From CBDUBS01 sp965365445 (GTDB lineage Bacteria; Bacteroidota; Rhodothermia; Rhodothermales; DASSAV01): DNA of 27,380 bases. The stretch lies in contig CBDUBS010000032.1 in NCBI GenBank assembly GCA_965365445.1, positions 1 to 27,380 on the forward strand. The letters run 5' to 3'. A model generated the notes under the pieces. The model saw only the letters and a program-made list of their open reading frames with translations, had not been told where the DNA came from and ran no database searches. The translations under genes were made by a program, and so were the position numbers. This document shows positions 7,867 to 15,958 of the stretch, one piece after another; positions within the stretch are counted from its first letter, which is position 1, and each line of letters starts with the position of its first letter.

Positions 7867-9377
7867 CAGAAGCTCCAATCGATTTGGGGACCGGAGTTTC
7901 CGGCCAGATGAATGCGCAATAGACCCTGTACCAGCTCGCCCGTGCCGAGCTTTGCTTCATAGTACGGGTCGCCGGGTTGCCGCGCGAACAAGCCGTTTCG
8001 CCGAAGATCGGCTATGGCGCGGTCGGCATATCGGGCGGCTTCCCGCAGGCTTTCCTCGTCTCCGGTCAGGTCGTACATGTCCATCCAGAAGTTTACGGCT
8101 TCAGCCAGGCTGTTTATCACGTAATCGGCGGGCAACTCGGCACGGCGGACCAGACCGGCGCAGCGCCGGGCCATTTCCACATATTCGGGCTGCCTGAGCG
8201 TCTGCGCGAAATAAACGGCCACTCTGCCGAAGGTCATAATGCTGGAATTACCGTAGCCCGTAGTGAACACGGGGATGGGTTCCGGATTGGCTAATGTGCC
8301 GTTCACCTCGAATGCGCTTCGATAACAGGCACAATCGGGGTACCATGAGACGCGTTCTGCCGCTTTCAGCATGATCTCCGCTTCCTCCCGGAACGACAGA
8401 AGGCGTGTGGTCTCTTTACTGGACTTGAGCAGCCAGTAGGCCAGGAGCGCGGTCTGGTTCAGCGACGATAGCCGCGTCGAAGGACGTTGATCGTCGATGC
8501 AGGCCACTGTGAGGTTTGTCTCCGGGTTGCGATGGCTCCAGTACAGTTCGCCAACCCCTTTCGCCCACTCCAACCATTCTTTCCGGCCTGTTTTGTCATA
8601 CAGGAAAGCAAAAGAGTACGCTAGCAGACCGGAGTGCTTTATCCAGGGCTGTCCGTCGCGCTGAAACTGGTAGGCTTGCCAGTTCGATTCTTCCGGATGG
8701 ACCACGTTCCAGGCGGCGTGCCGGTTGAATAGATACGATTGTGTCTGGAATCCACGAAAATGATACCGCAGCCCCTCGATGGCCCTGCGCGTTCGGGCCG
8801 AATCGGCTTCCCAGAACCACTCCCAGGGCGGTGTCTCTCCAAGGAATTCGTGGAAAAGCCCTCCATACGGCCGGCGTATATAGGATCCGTCTCCTACCGT
8901 AACCGAGTCGCCGTAAAAATCATAGGACAGGTGTTCTCCCCAACCCAGTATTCCCGTTTGAGGGTTTTGCGTCAACTTCAGGAAATCCTCGATGTAGGCG
9001 TCGGACGCTTCCCTGTACTTCGGATTGCCCGTAAGCTTCGTAAGCGCCCGCATCACCCGAATGTTGGCCACATCATGGTAGAAATTGCTCCCCCAGACGG
9101 CGCGGTCGTGAATGCGGGTGCCCTGCGTTGGTTCGACGTTCTCGGAAGGAAGCGGAACGGATAAATCCCGCGAGTCGATGACGGAGGCCCATAACCGGCT
9201 CGGCCTGGATCCGTACCGATCCGTGGCATGGGCAAGGAGCGTATCGGCGTACTCCTGGACGATTCGGAGGTAATCCGGCTTTACGACCTGAGCCTGCCCC
9301 GAATTTACCTGAAACACCGAACCGAGAGCGATAAAGAGAGCGGCGAAACGGAATAAGTGAGTCGATTTACTGTACAT
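7866..9377 (-). CDS. Secreted six-hairpin-type carbohydrate-active enzyme, family unassigned
   Basis: 503 residues from the ATG at 9377, with a type I signal peptide (to about ...SGQA-Q). The protein is almost all helical, with recurring 'LTGNPKYREA', 'KTGRKEWLEWAKG' and 'LTGDEESLREAARYAD' segments, as in (alpha/alpha)n six-hairpin glycosidases and lyases. It ends with 'PYYEAKLGTGELVQGLLRIH'. Secreted proteins of this look occur in Planctomycetes and Bacteroidota, and some carry pectate-lyase-like annotations, but I cannot place it in a numbered family. A longer frame reaches 9518 but overlaps the upstream gene and would bury the signal peptide. It is coupled to the GH105 gene by TGATG, so the two products probably act on the same glycan. 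A lyase or glycosidase is the likeliest function. Confidence 0.7.
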   Translation of the reverse strand: MYSKSTHLFRFAALFIALGSVFQVNSGQAQVVKPDYLRIVQEYADTLLAHATDRYGSRPSRLWASVIDSRDLSVPLPSENVEPTQGTRIHDRAVWGSNFYHDVANIRVMRALTKLTGNPKYREASDAYIEDFLKLTQNPQTGILGWGEHLSYDFYGDSVTVGDGSYIRRPYGGLFHEFLGETPPWEWFWEADSARTRRAIEGLRYHFRGFQTQSYLFNRHAAWNVVHPEESNWQAYQFQRDGQPWIKHSGLLAYSFAFLYDKTGRKEWLEWAKGVGELYWSHRNPETNLTVACIDDQRPSTRLSSLNQTALLAYWLLKSSKETTRLLSFREEAEIMLKAAERVSWYPDCACYRSAFEVNGTLANPEPIPVFTTGYGNSSIMTFGRVAVYFAQTLRQPEYVEMARRCAGLVRRAELPADYVINSLAEAVNFWMDMYDLTGDEESLREAARYADRAIADLRRNGLFARQPGDPYYEAKLGTGELVQGLLRIHLAGNSGPQIDWSF

Positions 9378-9460
9378 CTGCGGAGGATCTGCCGGGAGCG
9401 TTGTATGGTGAGTAAACGAAAGACGACTCAGTGCCACGCAACCCCTATCCGGAATGCCGT

Positions 9461-10375
9461 TCATCTCGATTTCGAATGCACCTTTTCCCGGGCCAGGCGA
9501 TCCATATACCTTTTCCACGCGGACATCGAATCAGCCAGATGTCGTTCGGGTTCGGCCTGTATACCGTAACATTGCAACCCGAACGGCCCGGAATAACCGA
9601 GATCCACGAATGTTTTGACGAAGGCATAGGTATCGAACGTGCCTTGCCCGAGGGGCTGGATGTACGATTTCCACGGGCGTTCGGCGGCGGCGGCCACCGA
9701 ATCGGCTCCGTTGATCGTAACGGCGAACAGGTATGGCATGGCTGCTTCGGCAAGCGTTTTCAAATCGGTTCTCCTCGGCTGCTCAGCCAGGAAATGAGCC
9801 AGGTTGAACGTCAGCCCCACGTTGGGCCGATTGACTTTTGCCGCCACCCGGACGGCATCCTCAACGCGTTCCAGCCAGTAGCCACGATGGGGGTACAGCA
9901 TGATCCGAAGGCCGTGTGCGGCGACTCGATCTGCGAGTTCCCGAACAATGGCAACGGCAGCCGAATCCCCATCTACGGAGGAAGGTGCGAACCGGGCGGA
10001 TTTTATGTAAACCCACGGCATGGCCTCATGCCCCTCGATGGCCGCCATGGCCCGGACAAGGCGCGGGTCGAACGGAGCAGAGGGGTTGTCCAGGTCGATT
10101 CCCGTATACAGCGTATACAATTTTAGTCCGAACGTGTCGAGCGTGGCGATCGTTTCCTCCAGTCCATCCAGGCTGCCCTTCTCCATTCCGTCGAACCCGA
10201 GATCTCGCACCAGCCGGATACGCTGCGCTTTATCCCCGCTAGATTCCGGCCCGATCCCGTTCTCATATACGAATATCGGAAAGACCGACTGTGCAGGTTG
10301 CCCGGCTGCCGGAAAGACCGCCGTCCCGGTAAACCAAACGGCGAGATACAGGAAGAGCAGAACGGGTCGGGACAT
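9461..10375 (-). CDS. Secreted xylose-isomerase-like TIM-barrel protein
   Basis: 304 residues with signal peptide (...FPAAGQ). The fold is that of sugar phosphate isomerases/epimerases (xylose-isomerase-like TIM barrel, AP-endonuclease 2 superfamily): 'DLGFDGMEKGSL' (58-69), 'LRIMLYPHRGYWLE' (156-169), 'NVGLTFNLAHFL' (185-196), 'GPFGLQCYG' (263-271). His163 and His194 sit where metal ligands lie. The usual strand-end glutamates appear as Tyr161 and Gln268, so a standard two-metal site is not obvious. Secretion is unusual for an isomerase, but exported members with this Gln are familiar from sugar-degrading bacteria. The ATG at 10375 begins eight bases after the fucosidase stop; a TTG at 10387 is the alternative. 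Substrate is unknown, and an epimerase, lyase or non-enzymatic role are all possible. Confidence 0.75.
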   Translation of the reverse strand: MSRPVLLFLYLAVWFTGTAVFPAAGQPAQSVFPIFVYENGIGPESSGDKAQRIRLVRDLGFDGMEKGSLDGLEETIATLDTFGLKLYTLYTGIDLDNPSAPFDPRLVRAMAAIEGHEAMPWVYIKSARFAPSSVDGDSAAVAIVRELADRVAAHGLRIMLYPHRGYWLERVEDAVRVAAKVNRPNVGLTFNLAHFLAEQPRRTDLKTLAEAAMPYLFAVTINGADSVAAAAERPWKSYIQPLGQGTFDTYAFVKTFVDLGYSGPFGLQCYGIQAEPERHLADSMSAWKRYMDRLAREKVHSKSR

Positions 10376-10383
10376 GCGAGTAC

Positions 10384-11838
10384 TCAAAATCTGGTGGTCG
10401 GGCGGCCGTCGTAATGAAGGCCGACTTCGGCCAGCAGCGGGTTCGCCCGTGCGTCGTCAATCACGATTCGCACGCGGCCGGTGGTGACAGGGTCCCGTAG
10501 GCGGTCCAGTTTCTTATACCCGATGGTGGTCCCGGAGGAAATCGTTTTCCACTCCTCCCCTATCCATGCTTCAACGTGATAGGCTTTCACTCGCTGGCCC
10601 AGACCCACAGGCTCTTGCAGCCGGATCACGTCGAAGGTCCGAGTGCCGTCCAGATCGAGTTGAAGCGAAGCGCTGCGGACTTCGTCGTCGGTAGCCCAGT
10701 ACGTCTCGTCGTTCTCGTCCAAGACACGAGAGGCAGCGTATAACGGCGAGTTTCCGCGCACCGATTCGGATTCCGCTCGGGCTCGCGCGGCCAGCGATAC
10801 GGAAAAAATACGTCGGATTTCGCCTGCCATTTCGTGCAGCCTCCGGACGTCCTTTTCCTCAAAACGCCCCGTGGGGTCGGGCGGCACATTGAGTAGCAAA
10901 AGGCAGTTGCGCCCCACGGATTTGTAGTAGATCTCCATGAGTTCGTCGAGGGTTTTCGGGTCCTCGTCGGGGTGCCAGAACCAGCCGGGCCGTATGGATA
11001 CGTCGCATTCGCCGGGCCGCCATACCGGTCCGCCCGGCTCCCCGGAAGCCAGATAAGCCCCATCTTCCCGCACCCCTATTTCGAATTTCGCCGGGTCGAA
11101 CGTGGACCAGTTGGTTTCTCCTGCAAATCCCTTCTCGTTTCCGATCCACCGCACGTCGGGCCCGTTGAAAATCACGGCATCGGGCTGGTGTTGCCGTACG
11201 AGCGCGAAGTAGGCATCGAAGTCATATACCATATCCTTTGCATCCTTTCCTTTCGCTCCATCGAACCAGACCTCCGCCAGCGGACCGTAACCCGTCAGCA
11301 ATTCCGTCAACTGCCCCATGTAAAAGGTGTTGTACGCTCCGTTATCCCCATAAGCAGGCTCGTGCTGGTCCCACGGCGAGAGGTAAACACCGAGCTTCAG
11401 GCCTTCCGATCGTACGGCTTCGGAAAGCTCGCGCAGCACGTCGCCTCGACCGGATCGCCAGGGGCTTCCCATTACCGTGTGGGCGGTATACCGGCTCGGC
11501 CACAAACAGAACCCGTCGTGGTGCTTGGCCGTGAGGATCAGCGTCTTGAATCCGGCTTCCCTAGCCGTACGGGCCCACTGCCGGGTATTCAGATGGGTCG
11601 GATTGAATACGGACGGATTTTCAGCCCCATCCCCCCATTCTTTCGAGGTATACGTATTCGGGCCGAAATGTATGAACATCCGCATTTCATCCCGCTGCCA
11701 TACCATCTGGCGATGCGTTGGAACAGGCAGCAGGGGGCGAGGCGGCGGCGTATCGGGATGGCGGGGGCCGTAAAATGAAGCGGGGCAAACGGTTATGCAA
11801 GCCGCCAGAAGAAGCGTCGGGTGTAAAGGTCGGTTCAC
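10384..11838 (-). CDS. GH29 alpha-L-fucosidase with C-terminal F5/8 (discoidin)-like domain
   Basis: GH29 enzymes release alpha-linked L-fucose with retention. The protein (484 residues from the GTG at 11838) shows 'MFIHFGPNTYTSKEWGDG' (54-71), 'LILTAKHHDGFCLWPS' (100-115), 'LGVYLSPWDQHEPAYG' (149-164) and 'EVWFDGAKG' (189-197), whose Asp193 is the expected nucleophile. 'WFWHPDEDPKTLDELM' and 'LLLNVPPDPTGRF' complete the barrel. From about residue 355 a beta-sandwich of discoidin type follows, probably for sugar binding. The form resembles subfamily B. A short hydrophobic N-terminus suggests export. The frame extends to a GTG at 11898, inside a palindrome and tandem repeat, so the later GTG is preferred. 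It is the first gene of the operon. Confidence 0.92.
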   Translation of the reverse strand: MNRPLHPTLLLAACITVCPASFYGPRHPDTPPPRPLLPVPTHRQMVWQRDEMRMFIHFGPNTYTSKEWGDGAENPSVFNPTHLNTRQWARTAREAGFKTLILTAKHHDGFCLWPSRYTAHTVMGSPWRSGRGDVLRELSEAVRSEGLKLGVYLSPWDQHEPAYGDNGAYNTFYMGQLTELLTGYGPLAEVWFDGAKGKDAKDMVYDFDAYFALVRQHQPDAVIFNGPDVRWIGNEKGFAGETNWSTFDPAKFEIGVREDGAYLASGEPGGPVWRPGECDVSIRPGWFWHPDEDPKTLDELMEIYYKSVGRNCLLLLNVPPDPTGRFEEKDVRRLHEMAGEIRRIFSVSLAARARAESESVRGNSPLYAASRVLDENDETYWATDDEVRSASLQLDLDGTRTFDVIRLQEPVGLGQRVKAYHVEAWIGEEWKTISSGTTIGYKKLDRLRDPVTTGRVRIVIDDARANPLLAEVGLHYDGRPTTRF

Positions 11839-12065
11839 GGGCGCTGGGGTACGGGTCTGGATGAAGCGATAACCTGTTTCGGCCTGTGTAAAATACACAC
11901 AGTAAAATACACACGGCGCCCGGTCCTTTTCACGAACGGCCGGTAAGGAGCACGACAGCCCCTGCTTTAACTACCGCTTATCCGTTGCCAGCCTTTCGCG
12001 AGAGGCACTCCGCGCATCCGATAGCCCACGGCCGGCCTACCGTAGCGCGTCCACGGTCCCTGCCT
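11839..12065. other. Intergenic region upstream of the fucosidase operon
   Basis: 227 bases between the small lipoprotein gene and the fucosidase operon, both on the reverse strand. Apart from the dyad and repeat at 11885-11915 I see no gene and no clear terminator for the lipoprotein gene. It must hold the promoter of the carbohydrate operon. Confidence 0.5.
11885..11915. promoter_or_regulatory. Operator-like palindrome plus tandem 14-bp repeat upstream of the fucosidase operon
   Basis: TGTGTA-AAA-TACACA (11885-11899) is a perfect 15-base dyad. It overlaps a direct repeat of 14 bases, GTAAAATACACACA (11888-11901) and GTAAAATACACACG (11902-11915). The site lies 47 bases before the chosen fucosidase start, where a repressor or activator would act. 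No recognised regulator gene lies next to it. Confidence 0.5.
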
Positions 12066-12518
12066 TTATCGGGGGTTGACCGGGGTTGCCCGGCGATACC
12101 TGTAACCGGCATCGGCATTGGTGTGTCCCGCGCTGCCGGGTGTCAGGATGAGCTCGTCGTTTTCGGTTCGAGCCGTCATCGTGTCGGCATCGTCTATCAG
12201 GAAGGTCACGAAATCCGGGCCTTCTTCCAGGATGACGGCTCGGGCGTCCGCCACGTCGCGATGCTCGCCGTACCGTCCTACCCGGCCCGTATACCGCTGG
12301 TTGCCTAAATCGAGCATCGCACGCAGCGAATCGCTCATCCATTCGCCGGTTATTTCCGTTCGATACACGGCGATGTCGTCGAACTGCTCCTGCATCACCT
12401 CCTCGCGCATTTCTTCGGACGCCCGGTCTTCCTGAATGCCGTCGTCGTCATCGGCGCAGGCGGCCACGCCTACGAGCATAAAGCCTGCTGCCACGAGTGA
12501 GAATAGATAACCACGCAT
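12066..12518 (-). CDS. Small lipoprotein of unknown function
   Basis: 150 residues. The N-terminus is a short hydrophobic signal with lipobox GVAAC (Cys21), followed by an acidic run of Asp (ADDDDG) and a Glu/Met-rich linker. The mature part alternates charged and hydrophobic residues (for example 'ITGEWMSDSLR', 'FVTFLIDDADTMTAR', 'DELILTPG'), which suggests a small beta-rich domain of the kind seen in lipocalin-like stress lipoproteins, but no family is certain. It lies 119 bases downstream of nosY on the same strand, so it could be read from the nos transcript or from its own promoter. The Asp-rich segment after the lipid anchor fits retention or export sorting in Bacteroidota, which is inference. 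Confidence 0.65.
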   Translation of the reverse strand: MRGYLFSLVAAGFMLVGVAACADDDDGIQEDRASEEMREEVMQEQFDDIAVYRTEITGEWMSDSLRAMLDLGNQRYTGRVGRYGEHRDVADARAVILEEGPDFVTFLIDDADTMTARTENDELILTPGSAGHTNADAGYRYRRATPVNPR

Positions 12519-12637
12519 GATGTTATTACTTTACATTTGGGTAATGAACCTTGTTGTATACGTATCGACCAGCCCACGGATGCCTGCGAATGAAACGTGG
12601 TAAAGCGGATAGACCATGCTTTTCACAACCCCGGCCC

Positions 12638-13429
12638 CTAAAAGTCCTTTCGGATGAATAGCCGTCTCCCTGCCATATACGGGATGACGAACCAGACGCC
12701 AAGCGCGATAAATGCCGCCGCCAGCCCTATGGAGGTTCCAAGGAACCGTTCAAAGGCGGCCCCGGTGTAGCCCATGAGTGCGGAAACATCGAAGTTCATG
12801 AGCAGAAAAACCCGGGCGAGATCCACCGGATTCAGGACGACAAGTAGCAGGATGGGTTTTTCGAGAGGGTAATCTGAAAAGGCGTTGACGACGAACAGGA
12901 TAATGCCGTCATAAATGATGGTGGCAAAAAGCCAGATCAGGATGGAAACTCCCAGGCCCTTTACGCGGTCCTCGAAGCGTAACGCGGACCAGAAAGCCAG
13001 CGCTACGAAAATGAGCGTAAGCATGATGCCGGTTGCCAGCAACATGACGAGTATGCCGTTATCTGCCCCGTTTTCCAGCCCGTAAAAAGCGAAGGGCAAC
13101 CCCACCCCTATCAGGAAGGCCGCCGCCAGTGGTAAGGAGAGACCCCAGTACAAGCCGCTGAACAGGGCGCCTCTGCTGACGGGTTGTGACAGGAGCAGCT
13201 CGGTAAATTCCCGGGAGTTGTACAGATACATCGTTCCGAACACCACCGAAACGAGAGGAATGAGACTCAGTACTACATTCAGCAGACTCAAAAGGGCTTT
13301 GGAACCGTTGCCGCCGAACCGGAACAGGGCGTCCGTCAGCAAAAAAAAGAATCCGGCGTAGGCGATGATCCATTTGCCCCGGAGGATATCTCGCAGTTCG
13401 TATTTGATCAGTTTCGGAACGACGTTCAT
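12638..13429 (-). CDS. nosY: Nitrous-oxide-reductase maturation ABC transporter permease
   Basis: NosY is the membrane part of the NosDFY complex needed to build the copper-sulfide CuZ centre of nitrous oxide reductase. The 263-residue protein has about six membrane spans (near residues 18-37, 47-70, 98-116, 124-146, 157-178, 233-252). It carries the ABC-2 permease feature 'YLYNSREFTELLLSQPVSRG' (69-88), a short amphipathic element typical of this family. Its ATG overlaps the nosF stop by four bases (ATGA), so the two are translated as a pair. It is the last nos gene in the operon. Length is close to that of other NosY proteins. Confidence 0.93.
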   Translation of the reverse strand: MNVVPKLIKYELRDILRGKWIIAYAGFFFLLTDALFRFGGNGSKALLSLLNVVLSLIPLVSVVFGTMYLYNSREFTELLLSQPVSRGALFSGLYWGLSLPLAAAFLIGVGLPFAFYGLENGADNGILVMLLATGIMLTLIFVALAFWSALRFEDRVKGLGVSILIWLFATIIYDGIILFVVNAFSDYPLEKPILLLVVLNPVDLARVFLLMNFDVSALMGYTGAAFERFLGTSIGLAAAFIALGVWFVIPYMAGRRLFIRKDF

Positions 13430-14154
13430 GCGCTTTTCTTGCCCTGCGGGTTGTCTTCCGTCATCATGTGGGCCAGCGCTCTTTCGAGCCGTTCATGGCC
13501 TGTGTGTTTTCGGATTTCTTCGAGGTCTCCCTCGAACCGGACACGACCGTCGAGCAAAAACGCTACGTAATCGGCCAGTTCTTCGATCTCACTCATGATG
13601 TGGGAGGTCAGGATGAACGTTTTACCGCCGGCCCGGTCGGCCAGTATTTTATCCTTCAGAACGCTGCTGGCAACCGGATCGAGTCCGGCCGTCGGCTCAT
13701 CGAGGATCACCAGATCCGGGTTGAATAAAAAGGCGATTACGGCGCTTACTTTCTGCCGGGTGCCGCCTGAAAGCGTCCGAAGCGGCTTGTGTTTTTCTTT
13801 CTCCAGCTGAAAGTTCTCGAACAGGTCCTCGTCGAGCGTCTGGTTTCCGCCCCTGAAATCCTTCAACATGGCGATTACCTCCTGAGCGCTCAGGTTTTCC
13901 GGGAAATGGGCCTGCTGGGGCATATAGCCTATGCGCTCCCGGTACGTGCAGTCCTCTCCAAGCACGTTATCATCGAAGCGGATGGCCCCGCCGTCCGGGC
14001 GCACCAGACCGAGTATGCATTTAATCAGGGTTGATTTTCCCGACCCGTTCGGCCCCACTACGGCCGTGATACGCCCGGTTTCGAACCGCAGGTTCAATTC
14101 GTTCAGAACGTGGAGCCGGCCGAAGCGTTTTTCCAGACTTTCGACAACGATCAT
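13426..14154 (-). CDS. nosF: Nitrous-oxide-reductase maturation ABC transporter ATPase
   Basis: NosF powers the NosDFY transporter. In its 242 residues all ABC ATPase motifs are visible: Walker A GPNGSGKST (34-42), Q-loop region 'GYMPQQ' (76-81), signature LSGGTRQK (128-135), Walker B LVILDEPTAGLDP (148-160) and the H-loop His185. The 'GYMPQQAHFPENLSAQE' segment resembles NosF of clade II clusters. The start at 14154 lies 18 bases after the nosD stop, and the stop overlaps the nosY start. Cytoplasmic; partners are NosY and, across the membrane, NosD. Confidence 0.95.
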   Translation of the reverse strand: MIVVESLEKRFGRLHVLNELNLRFETGRITAVVGPNGSGKSTLIKCILGLVRPDGGAIRFDDNVLGEDCTYRERIGYMPQQAHFPENLSAQEVIAMLKDFRGGNQTLDEDLFENFQLEKEKHKPLRTLSGGTRQKVSAVIAFLFNPDLVILDEPTAGLDPVASSVLKDKILADRAGGKTFILTSHIMSEIEELADYVAFLLDGRVRFEGDLEEIRKHTGHERLERALAHMMTEDNPQGKKSA

Positions 14155-14172
14155 GCAAATACCTGAATCGGC

Positions 14173-15456
14173 CTACGAACCGGGGCGAGGAATGGATACC
14201 GGCTTCATCAGCGGTTTATCGTCAACCAGTGTTTCGGGTGTCAGGGAAGGAATGATCCGTTCGGCTATATCCAGCAAGTCGATGAACAAGCTCCGCATGA
14301 GGATGAGCGACGGCTCATTGTGTTCGACGAGGTAGCTGAACAGCCGGACCGGACGAAACGGCACATCCCCATAGCCGTTGCGATCCATGTCGTATCCCTG
14401 ATATTCATCCCAGTAGTTCTCCCGGAACGTGCTGTAGCTTGCGCGGCTGTTTGTGGCAACAGCAAAGGAGTTGCCGATGAAGTTGTTCCTGGTGATGGTA
14501 TTATTCTCCGAGTTGGCCATGATCTTGACGGCCCATCCGTTTTCGACGAAGGCGTTCCCTTCCACATTTACCCGGTTCGACCCCTCCGAATACAGCCCGG
14601 TAGTATTGCGATAAAAGCGATTGTTTAAAACGTCGCTATCCGTGATGTCTTTCAGAAGCAACCCGTAGGCGGCGCTCCCCCAGTTCAGTTCAAAGCGGTT
14701 CTGGATCATGAGCACGTTCTTCGTATACATCACGGCTACGCCGGCGTCATTATCCTTGAACAAGTTGTTCTGGTACCTGCACCGGTCGGAGAACATGAAG
14801 TGCAGGCCGTACCGCAGGTTGCTCTCGCTGTGGTTGCCGATGATTTCGCTATCCTCCACGAACTCGAAGTATATACCGTCGCGGTGCCGGTATATTTCAT
14901 TATCGGCGATGAGGATGTTGCGGCAATACCACAGATGAATGCCGTTGCCCGACTGCGATTCCGACAGCTTCTCGCCCCGGATGCTATTGCCTGTAATCCG
15001 GCAATACGAAGCCTTTGCGAGGTAAATGCCGAAGAAGGTGTTCTCAAGCCTGTTATCGGCAATTACGCAGTGGTGCGCTCCGTCCACCTTTACCGCCGCC
15101 TGATCCTCAACGAAGCTCGTCCCTACGTTGCGCAGCGTCAGCCCCCGTATTTCCACGGAGTCGGCAACGACCGTAATGATCTGGCGCTCCCCTTCTCCAT
15201 CGAATACGGGGTACCCTTCGCCCACGATCCGGACCCGTTTGTCAACCCGAATGGTAGGCTCCCGATAGACGCCCGGTTTCACTACGATCCGTGCACCGGG
15301 CCGGGCCACCGCAATCGCCTTCGTCAACGTCCGCACCGGGCCTGAAGGGTCCACTACGATGTCCTGTGCTGCGGCGCTGCTGCAGGAAAGCATCAGAGCA
15401 ATCGCCCACATCGCCCCATCCGTGCGCATCCGATACCGGACTCCGGCGCGACTCAT
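14173..15456 (-). CDS. nosD: Periplasmic copper-site maturation protein NosD
   Basis: NosD is the periplasmic partner of NosFY and helps assemble CuZ. The protein (427 residues from ATG 15456) has a signal peptide ending near SSAAA-Q. It then forms a right-handed beta-helix built from many parallel repeats such as 'GNGIHLWYCRNILIADNEIYRHRDGIYFEF' style coils (about residues 130-330), a CASH/PbH1-type domain. 'ENYWDEYQGYDMDRNGYGDVPFRP' near 355-380 is the conserved NosD C-terminal region. Start choice: ATG 15456 forms an ATGA overlap with the nosL stop, whereas the frame upstream lies inside nosL and is not protein-like. Typical family length. Confidence 0.95.
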   Translation of the reverse strand: MSRAGVRYRMRTDGAMWAIALMLSCSSAAAQDIVVDPSGPVRTLTKAIAVARPGARIVVKPGVYREPTIRVDKRVRIVGEGYPVFDGEGERQIITVVADSVEIRGLTLRNVGTSFVEDQAAVKVDGAHHCVIADNRLENTFFGIYLAKASYCRITGNSIRGEKLSESQSGNGIHLWYCRNILIADNEIYRHRDGIYFEFVEDSEIIGNHSESNLRYGLHFMFSDRCRYQNNLFKDNDAGVAVMYTKNVLMIQNRFELNWGSAAYGLLLKDITDSDVLNNRFYRNTTGLYSEGSNRVNVEGNAFVENGWAVKIMANSENNTITRNNFIGNSFAVATNSRASYSTFRENYWDEYQGYDMDRNGYGDVPFRPVRLFSYLVEHNEPSLILMRSLFIDLLDIAERIIPSLTPETLVDDKPLMKPVSIPRPGS

Positions 15457-15947
15457 CGGAGCGAGTCCCGGAGGGTTTCGGTCGCGGGCGCCTGCCTCGG
15501 CGGTCCTTCGCTCCATTCCCGTTTCACCAGGTCGAGGACCTCTTCCCATGTGAGGATGCGTCCGGAAAATGCATTTCGGATCTGATCCGGCGACATAGCC
15601 GGGCTAAACGCCGTCAGATTGAGCCCCATAGGGCTGCGGATCTGCTCGCTTCGGAGAAAATGCACCCCGTTTGCCGCAACGAGGGCATCAGGCCGGTCGA
15701 ACGGCGTCACCCACAGTGACCCATCCGACGTACCGGCATCGTTCTCCTGCACGTACGCCGCCATACATTCGATGGAATCGAACGTATGCGTTTTTCCTTT
15801 CGCCGTTACGATTTCAGCGCCGAAGCGTGGGTCGCTGATGACCATTTTACAGTGAGCGCAGCTTTCCTCTCCGTACCGTATGGGTCGCGGCTCGCTGGAA
15901 CACCCGGTTGCCGTAATAAAGAAAAGAGAAGCCAACACCCAGCGCAT
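15453..15947 (-). CDS. nosL: Copper chaperone lipoprotein NosL
   Basis: NosL binds Cu(I) and delivers it to apo-NosZ in the periplasm. The 164-residue protein has a hydrophobic signal and lipobox 'TATGC' (Cys16). The metal-binding motif is C30-A-H-C33-K-M35 (C-x-x-C-x-M), followed by 'VISDPRFGAEIVTAKGKTHTFDSIECM', which is highly typical of NosL. The open frame runs on upstream to 16271 but that part is Arg/His-rich and lies inside the preceding gene; ATG 15947 comes 11 bases after its stop. The nosL stop overlaps the nosD start (ATGA). Confidence 0.95.
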   Translation of the reverse strand: MRWVLASLFFITATGCSSEPRPIRYGEESCAHCKMVISDPRFGAEIVTAKGKTHTFDSIECMAAYVQENDAGTSDGSLWVTPFDRPDALVAANGVHFLRSEQIRSPMGLNLTAFSPAMSPDQIRNAFSGRILTWEEVLDLVKREWSEGPPRQAPATETLRDSLR

Positions 15948-15958
15948 CACAGTATACC

